From positions 124,001-188,000 of the forward strand of contig JBIQJD010000006.1 in the NCBI GenBank assembly GCA_044507695.1: a stretch of DNA of 64,000 nt, given 5' to 3'. This DNA comes from JBIQJD01 sp044507695 (GTDB lineage: Bacteria; Bacteroidota; Ignavibacteria; Ignavibacteriales; Ignavibacteriaceae). Numbering within the stretch: position 1 is the first letter of the stretch; the number at the start of each line of letters is the position of its first letter. The notes under the pieces were generated by a model. The model did no database searches. It worked only from the letters and a program-made list of their open reading frames with translations, and was not told the origin of the DNA. Position numbers and translations under genes: made by a program. Of this stretch, positions 37,223-46,047 are shown one piece after another.

Positions 37223-37247
37223 CAGCTATCACAAAAAGAAAGAAATT

Positions 37248-37562
37248 ATGAACTGGATAATTCTCTTCATTGCCGGCTTGTTTGAAGTTGCATGGGCAAT
37301 CGGTTTAAAATATTCTGATGGATTAACAAAACTATGGTGGAGTGTTTTTACAGTAGTAACTTTAATCATCAGTATGGGTTTGCTTGCATACTCACTTAAG
37401 AATCTTCCGGTTGGAAGTGCTTATGCGGTTTGGACAGGCATTGGTGCGGTTGGAACGGCTGTACTTGGTATTATTCTTTTCGGTGAATCTAAAGAATTTT
37501 CGAGATTGATATTCATCTTTTTAATTGTTGTTGGGATAATTGGATTACGATTCAATTCATGA
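37248..37562 (+). CDS. SMR-family efflux protein (SugE/Gdx type)
   Basis: A four-helix small multidrug-resistance protein of 104 residues in the inner membrane. It carries the proton-coupling Glu in IAGLFEVAWAIGLKYSDG and the Gdx/SugE-like pattern LPVGSAYAVWTGIGAVGTAVLGIILFGES. SugE/Gdx members export guanidinium; others export quaternary ammonium compounds. No guanidine riboswitch is visible upstream, so the substrate remains open. It converges on the DUF2459 gene with only 5 bases between. Confidence 0.92.
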   Translation: MNWIILFIAGLFEVAWAIGLKYSDGLTKLWWSVFTVVTLIISMGLLAYSLKNLPVGSAYAVWTGIGAVGTAVLGIILFGESKEFSRLIFIFLIVVGIIGLRFNS

Positions 37563-37567
37563 AATAA

Positions 37568-38227
37568 TTAATCATTTGATTTTAGAATTATGCCGGATTC
37601 ATCAATTGCATGGAACAGATCTTCGGCAAGTATGATTGAGGAAGGATTGATTTTAATTCCGGCCTTTTGCAAACCCCTCGCTGCCCAGGTATTGCATGTG
37701 TTAAATAGATGATAATTTCCGGCAGCTTTATAGAATATTATATTTCCATCATATCTTTTATTTAAAATTACATTATTGCCTCTGTTATCTTCATAATAAG
37801 TATCTGAAATATATTTACAAAGAATATCGAATTCTTTTTTTGAGAGAAAAACCATTGCGGCAATATCCGATATTTCAATGTATCTGTTTATATCAATGTT
37901 AAAGCCTTCAACTCTAAGCGTGCTTGCAGTGGGATAAAATAATGCTTTCACAGCAAGCCAAACATCAAAATCCGGGTGCTGATAAAACTCCTCATCTCCC
38001 CAGCCAACATCAACAAATTTAAAATTTTTAAATCCACTGATTTCTTTCCATAGAACTGAATCCACATCACTCACTTTGAAAACTATTCCTGTATGCCATC
38101 TTTGTTTTACAAAATAAACTGCAAAAGAATCTTCCTGCAGTTGAATTATATTTTCAACAACCGGCGGCGGGTAGATATTCAAAAAGAAAAATACAACCGG
38201 TAGAATTAATGAATAATGCAATTTCAA
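37568..38227 (-). CDS. DUF2459/TIGR02117-family protein
   Basis: A 219-residue exported or membrane-anchored protein with one N-terminal hydrophobic helix (LILPVVFFFLNIYPPPVV). It contains family landmarks: QRWHTGIVFKVSDVDS, VDVGWGDEEFYQHPDFDVWLAVKALFYPTASTLRVEGF and HLFNTCNTWAARGLQKAGI, where a His and a Cys could form a papain-like pair (family inference, not proven). The function of DUF2459 is unknown. It is divergent from the Nudix gene. Confidence 0.85.
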   Translation of the reverse strand: MKLHYSLILPVVFFFLNIYPPPVVENIIQLQEDSFAVYFVKQRWHTGIVFKVSDVDSVLWKEISGFKNFKFVDVGWGDEEFYQHPDFDVWLAVKALFYPTASTLRVEGFNIDINRYIEISDIAAMVFLSKKEFDILCKYISDTYYEDNRGNNVILNKRYDGNIIFYKAAGNYHLFNTCNTWAARGLQKAGIKINPSSIILAEDLFHAIDESGIILKSND

Positions 38228-38311
38228 TTTTTATTAATATTTTTTTGATTCTAATCAGTTTTAATTAGTAAAATAAATTATTTAATATTGTAAAAAAATC
38301 TCCATCGTTTT

Positions 38312-38779
38312 ATGCCTGAAATAATAAGTGCCGGATTACTAATGTACTTTAAAAATAAAGATGAGCTTAAAGTTTTTCTTGTTCATCCCGGCGGACCATT
38401 TTTCAAAAAGAAAGATTTGGGTTATTGGGGAATTCCTAAGGGGCTGCCAAATGATTTTGAAGATTTGCTGGATGCAGCTAAGCGGGAATTTTTTGAAGAG
38501 ACAGGAAAGGAAGCTCATGGAAAATTTATTCCTTTAGGAACTGTGATTCAGAAAGGCGGTAAAAAAATTCATTGCTGGGCTTTCCGTGGTGAGAGTGATG
38601 AACAGTTTGATGTGAAGTGCAATACTTTTGAAATAGAATGGCCTCCGGGCTCGGGTAAAAAGCAAAGCTTTCCAGAAATTGATAGAGGTGAGTTTTTCAT
38701 AATTGATGAAGCAAGAAAAAAAATCAATCCAGCACAGGAAGAATTCATTAACAGACTGCTTGAGCATCTTAATAAATAA
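38312..38779 (+). CDS. Nudix hydrolase
   Basis: A 155-residue Nudix-fold hydrolase. The box is recognisable as GLPNDFEDLLDAAKREFFEETGKE (G-x5-E-x7-REUxEExG), though the last position is Lys rather than hydrophobic. The segment GYWGIPKG precedes the box, and HCWAFRGESDEQFDVKCNTFEIEWPPGSGKKQSFPEIDRGEFF resembles the NTP-pyrophosphohydrolase subgroup that includes eukaryotic diadenosine tetraphosphatase-like members. The substrate is not determined. It is 18 bases upstream of the peptidase gene. Confidence 0.9.
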   Translation: MPEIISAGLLMYFKNKDELKVFLVHPGGPFFKKKDLGYWGIPKGLPNDFEDLLDAAKREFFEETGKEAHGKFIPLGTVIQKGGKKIHCWAFRGESDEQFDVKCNTFEIEWPPGSGKKQSFPEIDRGEFFIIDEARKKINPAQEEFINRLLEHLNK

Positions 38780-38797
38780 TTTTTTTATTGGAGTAAA

Positions 38798-39766
38798 ATG
38801 AAATCATTAATCCTTGCATTATTTACAATCGTATTGATAGCCTCAATTCAGTTCATTGATTTGAACGGCGCAGAAAATACAAAGGAAGAAAAATATACAA
38901 TTGTAATTCACGGCGGAGCAGGAACAATTGATAAATCATTGCCTGATTCAATTAAGCAGCAATATATTTCTTCTTTAAAGAAAGCGCTTCAGATTGGAAA
39001 AGAAGTTCTTGAACAAGGCGGCACAAGTCTGGATGCCTGTGAACAGGTAATCAGATTTTTAGAAGATGATCCGAAGTTTAATGCAGGCAAAGGTGCTGTT
39101 TATACTGCTGATGCAAGGCATGAACTTGATGCATCAATAATGGATGGAAGAGATCTTTCCTGTGGTGCTGTTGCTGCAGTTACAAATGTTAAAAACCCCA
39201 TTTCACTTGCAAGACTTGTAATGGAAAAAACAAATCATGTTTTTTTAACTGCTGGCGGTGCTGAAAAATTTGCAGAAGAGGTTGGAGCAGAAATTGTAGC
39301 CAACAATTATTTTGATACTCCATTACGTTATGAACAACTTCAGAAAGCAATCAAAAATAAAAAAGGAACAGTTGGCTGTGTTGCACTTGATAAACATGGT
39401 AATCTTGCTGCTGCAACTTCAACAGGCGGAATGACAAATAAAATGCCGGGAAGGGTTGGTGATTCTCCATTAATCAATGCCGGAACTTACGCCAATAATA
39501 AAACATGCGCTGTTTCTGCAACCGGCTGGGGAGAAAAATTTATTAAGAATACTGTTGCATTTAATATTTCAGCTTTGATGGAATATAAAAATTATAGTCT
39601 GCAGGAAGCTGCGGATGAAATGATCCATAAAAGACTTGAACCGAATGACGGCGGAATAATAGCTGTTGATAAAGATGGCAATTATGTAATGTCATTTAAT
39701 ACTTCCGGAATGTTCAGAGGCGTTGCAAATTCTGCCGGAATTTTTGAAGTAAAAATTTGGGAATAA
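38798..39766 (+). CDS. Isoaspartyl peptidase/L-asparaginase (Ntn hydrolase), exported
   Basis: A 322-residue type III asparaginase-family protein that removes isoaspartyl residues from dipeptides and can hydrolyse asparagine. A signal peptide (MKSLILALFTIVLIASIQFI...) implies periplasmic location. Landmarks: VIHGGAGTIDKS, NAGKGAVYTADARHELDASIMDG, and the autocleavage site GTVGCVALD whose Thr becomes the N-terminal nucleophile, followed by ATSTGGMTNKMPGRVGDSPLINAGTYAN. All catalytic segments look intact. It lies between the Nudix and DinB genes, with which it may be co-transcribed. Confidence 0.95.
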   Translation: MKSLILALFTIVLIASIQFIDLNGAENTKEEKYTIVIHGGAGTIDKSLPDSIKQQYISSLKKALQIGKEVLEQGGTSLDACEQVIRFLEDDPKFNAGKGAVYTADARHELDASIMDGRDLSCGAVAAVTNVKNPISLARLVMEKTNHVFLTAGGAEKFAEEVGAEIVANNYFDTPLRYEQLQKAIKNKKGTVGCVALDKHGNLAAATSTGGMTNKMPGRVGDSPLINAGTYANNKTCAVSATGWGEKFIKNTVAFNISALMEYKNYSLQEAADEMIHKRLEPNDGGIIAVDKDGNYVMSFNTSGMFRGVANSAGIFEVKIWE

Positions 39767-39790
39767 TCTTTTCATAAAAAGGAATAAAAA

Positions 39791-40303
39791 ATGAGAAAAC
39801 CTGAACCGAATGAATATTCGTCTTACTTTCAACGTTATGTTTCATTAATTGAAGGTGGGGATATATTTGAGATACTTGAAGCGCAAAGCAAAGAGCTTCA
39901 GCAGATGCTGCTTTTAGTTGATGATGAAAAAGGGAAATATTCTTATGCTCCCGGTAAATGGTCAATTAAAGAAATACTTGGCCATCTGATTGATGCGGAA
40001 AGAATTTTTTCATTCCGTGCTTTATGCTTTGCAAGAGGAGAAGCTCAGCCGCTGCCGGGATTTGAACAGGATGATTATGTACGTGAAGCAAATTTTAACT
40101 CAAGAAGTATTTCATCATTTATGGAAGAATTGTACTTTCTTCGTACGGCAAATCTCATTCTCTTCAAAAGTTTTTCTGAAGCTGAATTAAGCAAGGTTGG
40201 TGTAGCAAATGAAAATCCTATTTCAGTAAGAGCAATAATTTATATTATTGCCGGGCATGAAAAACATCATATGAATATTCTGAAGGAGAAATATTTGACA
40301 TAA
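39791..40303 (+). CDS. DinB-family protein
   Basis: A 170-residue four-helix-bundle DinB/YfiT-like protein. The metal-binding histidines are visible in WSIKEILGHLIDAERIFSFRAL and the C-terminal IAGHEKHHMNILKEKYL. Members are putative metal-dependent hydrolases or thiol transferases; many are stress-induced, but the activity here is unknown. It starts 24 bases after the isoaspartyl peptidase gene. Confidence 0.9.
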   Translation: MRKPEPNEYSSYFQRYVSLIEGGDIFEILEAQSKELQQMLLLVDDEKGKYSYAPGKWSIKEILGHLIDAERIFSFRALCFARGEAQPLPGFEQDDYVREANFNSRSISSFMEELYFLRTANLILFKSFSEAELSKVGVANENPISVRAIIYIIAGHEKHHMNILKEKYLT

Positions 40304-40329
40304 AGATTTTGCATTTTGGTAATTAGGTT

Positions 40330-40361
40330 AAGAGCAGGACGACGGCAGAATGCCTGCTCTT
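40330..40361. repeat. 9-bp inverted repeat
   Basis: AAGAGCAGG (40330-40338) and CCTGCTCTT (40353-40361) enclose 14 bases that contain a competing GGCA/TGCC hairpin. No T-run follows on either strand, so this is not a standard terminator. Role unknown. Confidence 0.5.
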
Positions 40362-40424
40362 CAATTAAATGTTACAAAAAGATGGATTCAGCGGCTGGGG
40401 AACACTTGATGAAGTAGGAATTTT

Positions 40425-40463
40425 TTAAACAAATCCAATTCCTAAAAAATTGGTTTTGTTTAA
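40425..40463. terminator. Bidirectional terminator between DinB and kdtA
   Basis: A 16-base stem with one mismatch: the left arm (40425-40440) includes AAACAAATCCAATT and the right arm (40448-40463) AATTGGTTTTGTTT, closing a 7-base loop. T-rich sequence flanks both sides, suiting the convergent genes that end at 40303 and 40484. Confidence 0.65.
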
Positions 40464-40483
40464 TCTACGAATATTTTTCCCAT

Positions 40484-41761
40484 TTAAATTACTTTATAAA
40501 TTTCTTTTAAGATTTTATCTGTTGCGCCAAGATTTTCCTGTACATAATCATAAGAAATTTTACCTAATGATTTTCTCAACTCATCATTGCTGAATAAAGT
40601 TCTTAACTGCCTGTATGCTTCCCGTTTATTGCGTATCATTATACCACTTCCTTTTTGAAGCAGATGTTTTGATTCCTGCGAATTATCAATCTTGGGACCG
40701 AACAGCACGGGAATACCATAAACAGCGGCTTCAAGCACGTTGTGGATATTTTGTTTAAAGCTTCCGCCGATAAATGCAGCATTAGCATACGTATAAAGCG
40801 TGAGCAGAATCCCGATTGAATCAACAATAATTACGCGTTCATCTTTATAATTATTTAAATGAGAAAAACGAATTGTTTTTAAAACTCCGGCAAATTCATT
40901 TTCAATATTTTCAAGATGAAGAATTGTTGGTTCATGCGGAGCAATTATAAGCAGCACACTTTCATCATAATTGGCAAGTTTAGCAAAAGCCGGAAGAATA
41001 ATATTTTCATCAGCTTCCCAGGTGCTGCCGGCAACTAAAATTTTCTTTCCTTTAAATATTTCTTCTTTAATCAGATTCAATCTACGCGCATTTAAACTCC
41101 GCTGATAAACGCGGTCAAATCTTGTATCCCCAACTGCCTGAACCTGGCTGCTGCTGCATCCGAATTCTTTAAAGCCTTTTACATCTTCCTCAGACACAGT
41201 AAGAATTTTTGTTATATCTCTGAAAAGTGATACATGAAAACTTTTGATCAAAGGATATTTACGCGCGGAATTGTTTTTCATTGTAGCATCAACAATGAAT
41301 GATGGAACATCAGCTTTCTTCATTTCCCAGATATGATTTGGCCAGATATCGTAACGCATAATTATTGCAAGATCGGGACGAACAATATTTATAAATCTTT
41401 CAGCATTTGATTTTGTATCAAATGGCAGATAGGAAACAAGATCAGCATAAGGATACTTTTTAGAATTTTCATAACCGGATGGTGAAAAGAAAGTAACCAG
41501 AATATTTATATCCGGATTTTTTTTAAGTTCTTCTACTATTGGCTTTGCCTGTTCAAATTCACCAAGCGATGATGAATGGAACCAAACAAGTCTCTTTGAT
41601 TTATTTAACGTTGCGGCATTAAGGATTAATTCTTCAAAAACTCTTTTTCTTCCTTTTATACCGGTTTTAACTTTTGGATTAAACATGCTTGCAAGTTGTA
41701 CGATGAGATACAGAACAGGAATGACGAGAACGTTATAAAAAATAATCCAGACCTTTTTCAT
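40484..41761 (-). CDS. waaA: 3-deoxy-D-manno-octulosonic acid transferase
   Basis: GT30-family enzyme (KdtA) that adds Kdo from CMP-Kdo to lipid A precursors on the cytosolic face of the inner membrane. 425 residues: an N-terminal membrane anchor (VWIIFYNVLVIPVLYLIVQLASMF), KTGIKGRKRVFEEL, the acceptor-side WFHSSSLGEFEQAKPIVEEL with the conserved catalytic Glu, PYADLVSYLPFDTKSNAERFI, and the donor half GSTWEADENIILPAF and FIGGSFKQNIHNVLEAAVYGIPVLFGP. The ATG at 41761 overlaps the upstream GT9 stop (TGATG), so the two core-assembly genes are coupled. Confidence 0.95.
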   Translation of the reverse strand: MKKVWIIFYNVLVIPVLYLIVQLASMFNPKVKTGIKGRKRVFEELILNAATLNKSKRLVWFHSSSLGEFEQAKPIVEELKKNPDINILVTFFSPSGYENSKKYPYADLVSYLPFDTKSNAERFINIVRPDLAIIMRYDIWPNHIWEMKKADVPSFIVDATMKNNSARKYPLIKSFHVSLFRDITKILTVSEEDVKGFKEFGCSSSQVQAVGDTRFDRVYQRSLNARRLNLIKEEIFKGKKILVAGSTWEADENIILPAFAKLANYDESVLLIIAPHEPTILHLENIENEFAGVLKTIRFSHLNNYKDERVIIVDSIGILLTLYTYANAAFIGGSFKQNIHNVLEAAVYGIPVLFGPKIDNSQESKHLLQKGSGIMIRNKREAYRQLRTLFSNDELRKSLGKISYDYVQENLGATDKILKEIYKVI

Positions 41762-42741
41762 CAAGACTTCAGCAGTATTAGTAAGTTATCAAAAGCTGTT
41801 TGCGGTGTTAATTCAAGCATACATTTAAAATGCCCGAGCGGGCATCTTTCTCTTCCAATATGTGTACATGGTCTGCAAGATAATAATTTGTTCTCTAAAA
41901 CAGAATTGGGATTTTTATATGGAGCGAAGCCAAATTCTTTAACGGTTGAACCCAAAAACACCATGACCGGAACCTTAACTGCACAGGCAGTATGCATTAA
42001 GCCGGAATCATTGCAAACAACTGCTGCGCAATTCTTCATATCAATTGCAGTTTGATAAAGGTTATCATCATTAGAAAGATCAGCAGCACCGGAAATTTTA
42101 TCAGTAATTTTTCTGCAGATTTCTCTATCGCTTTTTCCTCCAAAAAGAAAAATCTTATAACCGGCATCTGCCAGTTTATTCCCTAGCTGAATATAATATT
42201 CTTCCGGCCACATTTTTGTGAAATGCCTTGAACCCGGTGCAAACCCGATGTTCATATTATTTTTTTCTATTACAGAATTTATATCTTCCGGAAGAAAAAG
42301 ATCCAACCCTTCATCATCAAGATTAATTTCCGAGACTGCTTCAGCATATCTTTTAGGAATAGAATAAGAATTTTTCAATCTGTTTATTTTAAAATTAACA
42401 AGCAGAAATTTATCAAGTGTTCTTTTATTAAAAACGCCGCGCGGAATTTTCAATCCAAACTTAATTTTGGCGGAGCGCAGGTTATTTTGCAAATCAACAA
42501 TCAAATCGTATTTATTTTGCTTTAAATCAGTTATAAGAGATTCATTTTCAGAATAAATTATCAGGTTATTAATGTATGGATTGTATCTCAATACATCAGC
42601 GTACTGCGGTTTTATAAGAAAATCAATTTTTATTTGCGGATAATTTTTCTTTATAGTTCTGATAAGAGGAGTGGTAAGAAGTACATCTCCCAATGAGCTT
42701 AACCGTACGATGAGAAGATTATTTATATTGCTTAAATTCAA
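41761..42741 (-). CDS. Glycosyltransferase family 9 (heptosyltransferase-like)
   Basis: A GT-B enzyme of 326 residues in the LPS heptosyltransferase family. Start LLIVRLSSLGDVLLTTPLIRTIKKNYPQIKIDFL; donor half NMNIGFAPGSRHFTKMWPEEYYIQLGNKL, FGGKSDREI, VCNDSGLMHTACAVKVPVMVFLGSTVKEFGFAPY, and the C-terminal Cys segment LLSCRPCTHIGRERCPLGHFKCM. Its coupling to kdtA strongly suggests it adds a sugar to the LPS inner core. A possible -7 element TAAGTTTG lies on the minus strand at 42769-42776, 27 bases before the ATG. Confidence 0.93.
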   Translation of the reverse strand: MNLSNINNLLIVRLSSLGDVLLTTPLIRTIKKNYPQIKIDFLIKPQYADVLRYNPYINNLIIYSENESLITDLKQNKYDLIVDLQNNLRSAKIKFGLKIPRGVFNKRTLDKFLLVNFKINRLKNSYSIPKRYAEAVSEINLDDEGLDLFLPEDINSVIEKNNMNIGFAPGSRHFTKMWPEEYYIQLGNKLADAGYKIFLFGGKSDREICRKITDKISGAADLSNDDNLYQTAIDMKNCAAVVCNDSGLMHTACAVKVPVMVFLGSTVKEFGFAPYKNPNSVLENKLLSCRPCTHIGRERCPLGHFKCMLELTPQTAFDNLLILLKS

Positions 42742-42858
42742 AGAGAGATTATTTTAATTTTTAATTGTCAAACTTAATTAAATAGTTATTTTACTTCCAC
42801 AATTATTGCGGAATAACAATTATCAGCCTATTTTTAGGCATTAAAAAAAGGGAAGAAC

Positions 42859-43122
42859 ATGAGCACATTACCGCCTCCATCTGTACAACAGTTTCCGGAT
42901 GAATCATTAGAAAAAAAAGTATATAATATAGTAGAAAGCTTGAGAGATTATATTCCGATTTTAAATGATAGGAACAGGCTTGGTTTTTCACTATATAAGT
43001 ATATGAAAGGGGAAGGCGATCGGCCGGAAATTCTGGTTAAAACTTCTAAAATTAAAATCGAAGGGATAACTCCTGAAGAGCTCTCAGAAAAAATTAATTC
43101 AGGAATTGAAAAAATAAAGTAA
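42859..43122 (+). CDS. Small hypothetical protein
   Basis: An 87-residue acidic/basic mixed soluble protein I do not recognise: STLPPPSVQQFPDESLEKKVYNIVESLRDYIPILND in the first half, and ILVKTSKIKIEGITPEELSEKINSGIEKIK at the end. The latter looks like a beta-strand and helix. AAAGGGAAGAAC before the ATG provides a ribosome-binding site, which supports a real gene. Upstream, GCCTA(TTTT)TAGGC at 42826-42839 could form a small hairpin in the leader. The gene is flanked by opposite-strand genes, so it is transcribed alone, and its stop codon lies inside a perfect 28-bp palindrome. Confidence 0.7.
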   Translation: MSTLPPPSVQQFPDESLEKKVYNIVESLRDYIPILNDRNRLGFSLYKYMKGEGDRPEILVKTSKIKIEGITPEELSEKINSGIEKIK

Positions 43123-43146
43123 GGAATTCACATGTGAATTCCTTAC
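43119..43146. terminator. Perfect 28-bp palindrome spanning two convergent stop codons
   Basis: The arm GTAAGGAATTCACA (43119-43132) is followed directly by its exact reverse complement (43133-43146). It contains the TAA of the 87-residue gene (43120-43122) and, on the other strand, the TAA of fbp (43143-43145), placed symmetrically. RNA would form a 12-bp stem with a CATG loop. The minus-strand copy is followed by TTTATTTTTTC, so termination of fbp is the best-supported role. Confidence 0.75.
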
Positions 43147-44159
43147 GATAGTACTTCTTCTTTTGCCATAAACTCTTCAACCATTTTTACATCTTCTGCG
43201 CTGCCAATAAAAATTGGTGTGCGCTCATGCAGGCTCTCGGGCTGAATTTCAAGAATTCTCTTTTTGCCGTTTGTTGCTCTTCCGCCGGCTGCTTCAACAA
43301 TAAAAGCCATCGGATTGCATTCATACATTAATCTTAATTTACCATTTGGATTCCTGGAATCGGCGGGATACATAAAAATTCCGCCATACAATAAATTGCG
43401 GTGAATATCCGCAACCATTGAACCAATATATCTTGTTGAATATGGCCTGTCTGTTGCAGAATCTTCTTCCTGTAAATATTTGATATATTTTTTTAATCCG
43501 GGATGCCAGTATTTATAATTGCCTTCGTTAATGCTGTAGATTTTCCCTTTAGCAGGAGTTTTAATATTCGGATGAGATAATAAAAATTCACCAAACGCCG
43601 GATCTAAAGTGAAACCGTGAACGCCATGCCCGGCGGTATATACGAGAATTGTACTTGAGCCGTAAACAATATATCCGGCTGCAACCTGTTGTAAACCCGG
43701 CTGAAGACAGTCTTCAAGTGATCCTGGTTTCCCATCAGGTGTGATACGTTTATAAATAGAAAAAATGGTTCCAATGCTTATGTTTGCATCAATATTGGAT
43801 GAGCCATCAAGCGGATCAAACAGAAGAACATATTTTCCTAATTTAAAATGATTAGGAATGTGGATGATATCTTCTTCCTCCTCCGAAGCCATAACGCAAA
43901 GGTGCCCGCCGTGATCCATCGCTCTGAACAGCATATCATGTGCAAAGATATCAAGTTTTTTTACCTGCTCGCCATGAACATTGTTATCTCCCGTAAATCC
44001 TAATATATCGGCTAGGCCGGCTTTGTTTACTTCAAGAGAAATTACTTTTGCGGCAAGTGAAAGATCTGAAAGGAGTTTGGAGAGTTCACCGGTTGCTTCA
44101 GGATGAAGTTTTTCCTGTTCAATGATGTGTCTTGCGAGTGTCATGAAACGAAGCTTCAT
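43143..44159 (-). CDS. fbp: Fructose-1,6-bisphosphatase class I
   Basis: Gluconeogenic enzyme hydrolysing fructose-1,6-bisphosphate to fructose-6-phosphate. 338 residues, the usual length. Metal and substrate motifs: VMASEEEED, LLFDPLDGSSNIDANISIGTIFSIY (the DPLDGSSN hallmark), YIVYGSSTILVYTAGHGVHGFTLDP, RYIGSMVADIHRNLLYGGIFMYP, and KLRLMYECNPMAFIVEAAGG. GAGGTAA lies just before ATG 44159. It is at the 3' end of the minus-strand run from leuS to fbp. Confidence 0.97.
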   Translation of the reverse strand: MKLRFMTLARHIIEQEKLHPEATGELSKLLSDLSLAAKVISLEVNKAGLADILGFTGDNNVHGEQVKKLDIFAHDMLFRAMDHGGHLCVMASEEEEDIIHIPNHFKLGKYVLLFDPLDGSSNIDANISIGTIFSIYKRITPDGKPGSLEDCLQPGLQQVAAGYIVYGSSTILVYTAGHGVHGFTLDPAFGEFLLSHPNIKTPAKGKIYSINEGNYKYWHPGLKKYIKYLQEEDSATDRPYSTRYIGSMVADIHRNLLYGGIFMYPADSRNPNGKLRLMYECNPMAFIVEAAGGRATNGKKRILEIQPESLHERTPIFIGSAEDVKMVEEFMAKEEVLS

Positions 44160-44204
44160 GTTTACCTCTGATTATTATTAATTCATTTCATCATTTTATT
44201 TTTT

Positions 44205-46004
44205 TTATGAACCTGTTCTTGCAATCTCCTGATCCTTATATTGAAGCTGATACAGCTTGTAATAAATCCCCCTTTTCGCTAGCAATTCCTGGTGCGTGCC
44301 GGATTCTCTTATCTCACCTTTATGCATTACAATAATATTATCAGCACTTTGTATTGTTGAAAGTCTGTGTGCAATAACTATTGCGGTTCTGCCAACAAGT
44401 AATTTTTCAATTGCTTTCTGAATAAGAATTTCCGTTTCGGTATCTACGCTGGATGTTGCTTCATCTAAAATCAAAATTCGCGGATCATAAGCAAGCGCGC
44501 GTGCAAAAGAAATGAGCTGTTTCTGCCCAACACTTAATGTAGCACCACGTTCTTTAACAGGTTCATCGTATCTGTCTGGTAATTGAGAAATGAATCTTTC
44601 CGCGCCAACTATTTTAGCGGCCTCCATCAATTTCTCTTTTGAAATATAATTATTATCCATACTGATATTTGTGCTTATCGTTCCACTGAAAAGAAATACA
44701 TCCTGAAGTACTGTTGAGATATATTTCCTGAGTTCCCGCTTATCAACCTTGCTTATATCAATTCCATCAACAAGCATTGAACCTTTTTGAATATCATAAA
44801 ATCTTGTTAAAATATTTATGATACTTGTTTTGCCTGCACCAGTATGACCAACAATTGCAACAGTTTCTCCTGCTTTTATTTTGAATGAAATGTTTTTCAG
44901 TATCCAGTCTTCATCATTATATGCGAACCAGACATTTCTGAATTCAATATCACCTTTTATACTTCTTAATTCAGCAGTGCTATTTTCGGGATTTTTCACA
45001 AATGTGCGGTCATCAAGCAGTTTAAATATTCTTTCAGATGAAGCCATTGCCGTTTGCATTATATTATACTTTTCTGATAGATCCCTGATTGGTCTGAAGA
45101 ACATTTCTGTGTATTGGATGAAAGCAAACAAAACACCAATAGTCAGCGTACCTTGAATTATTTCTCCGCCGCCGTACCAGATTATCAATCCGATTGCAAC
45201 GGAACTTAGCAATTCCACACCGGGATAAAATATTGCGTAATAAAAAATTGATTTTATATTGCTGACACGGTAATCATTATTTATGCGTGCAAATCTGTTC
45301 AGTTCATCTTTTTCTTTGTTAAAAATCTGAACCACATTCATTCCGGTAACATGTTCCTGCATGTAAGAATTTAATCTTGCAAGATGAAGCCGCACATCAC
45401 GGTATGATTCTCTTACTTTTTTTCTGAAAAGAAATGTTCCATAAATAAGAACAGGCAAAACAGAAAGCGTTACAAGTGATAATTTAATATCCATCGCAAA
45501 CATGAATACAAGTATCCAAACGATTATGAAAATATCACTAAACACCATAACAATGCCGGATGAGAATAATTCTCCGAGAGATTCAACATCATTTGTTGTG
45601 CGTGTTACAATTCTGCCTATTGGTGTTTTATCAAAAAATTTAAGAGCAAGTTTTTGTGTATGCGTAAAAAGCTGAACACGCAAATCATAAAGAGTTTTTT
45701 GCCCCAAAAGCTGCGTGTAGTATGTAAGAAAATATTGAATAACTGATTGAAGCAGCAGGGAAGCAAACAGCAGAACTGCAATCCATATCAACCCTGAATA
45801 ATTTGAGTGAATAATGTAATCATCAACTGCAATTTTTGTAAGATATGGACGAAGCGGGCCCAATGCAGCAACAACAATGTTCATTACTATTGCCAGGATA
45901 ACATACTTTTTGTATGGTTTGATATAACCAAGCAGCCTGCGCATCAGCCGCGCATCGTATGCTTTGCCGAGTACTTCTTCTTCGCTGTGATAATCCTGTG
46001 CCAT
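44205..46004 (-). CDS. ABC exporter half-transporter with LSVGQ signature
   Basis: A 599-residue fused membrane/ATPase protein of the MsbA/multidrug-exporter class (six helices, then NBD from about residue 360). Walker A GHTGAGKTS, Q-loop TVLQDVFLFSGTI, signature TLSVGQKQL (Gly replaced by Val), Walker B ILILDEATSSVD with catalytic Glu intact, and H-loop VIAHRLST. The altered signature together with the D-D Walker B of the partner at 47061 is the pattern of heterodimeric exporters with one degenerate ATP site. A dehydrogenase gene lies between the two. Confidence 0.92.
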   Translation of the reverse strand: MAQDYHSEEEVLGKAYDARLMRRLLGYIKPYKKYVILAIVMNIVVAALGPLRPYLTKIAVDDYIIHSNYSGLIWIAVLLFASLLLQSVIQYFLTYYTQLLGQKTLYDLRVQLFTHTQKLALKFFDKTPIGRIVTRTTNDVESLGELFSSGIVMVFSDIFIIVWILVFMFAMDIKLSLVTLSVLPVLIYGTFLFRKKVRESYRDVRLHLARLNSYMQEHVTGMNVVQIFNKEKDELNRFARINNDYRVSNIKSIFYYAIFYPGVELLSSVAIGLIIWYGGGEIIQGTLTIGVLFAFIQYTEMFFRPIRDLSEKYNIMQTAMASSERIFKLLDDRTFVKNPENSTAELRSIKGDIEFRNVWFAYNDEDWILKNISFKIKAGETVAIVGHTGAGKTSIINILTRFYDIQKGSMLVDGIDISKVDKRELRKYISTVLQDVFLFSGTISTNISMDNNYISKEKLMEAAKIVGAERFISQLPDRYDEPVKERGATLSVGQKQLISFARALAYDPRILILDEATSSVDTETEILIQKAIEKLLVGRTAIVIAHRLSTIQSADNIIVMHKGEIRESGTHQELLAKRGIYYKLYQLQYKDQEIARTGS

Positions 46005-46047
46005 TAATAAACTTTACTAAAAATTAATTTTTCTATGACTCTCTTCA

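Noticed and set aside
37145..37247. Guanidine riboswitch before the SugE/Gdx-like gene
   Set aside because: None of the conserved guanidine-I segments or paired ACGR loops of guanidine-II is present in the 103-base gap.
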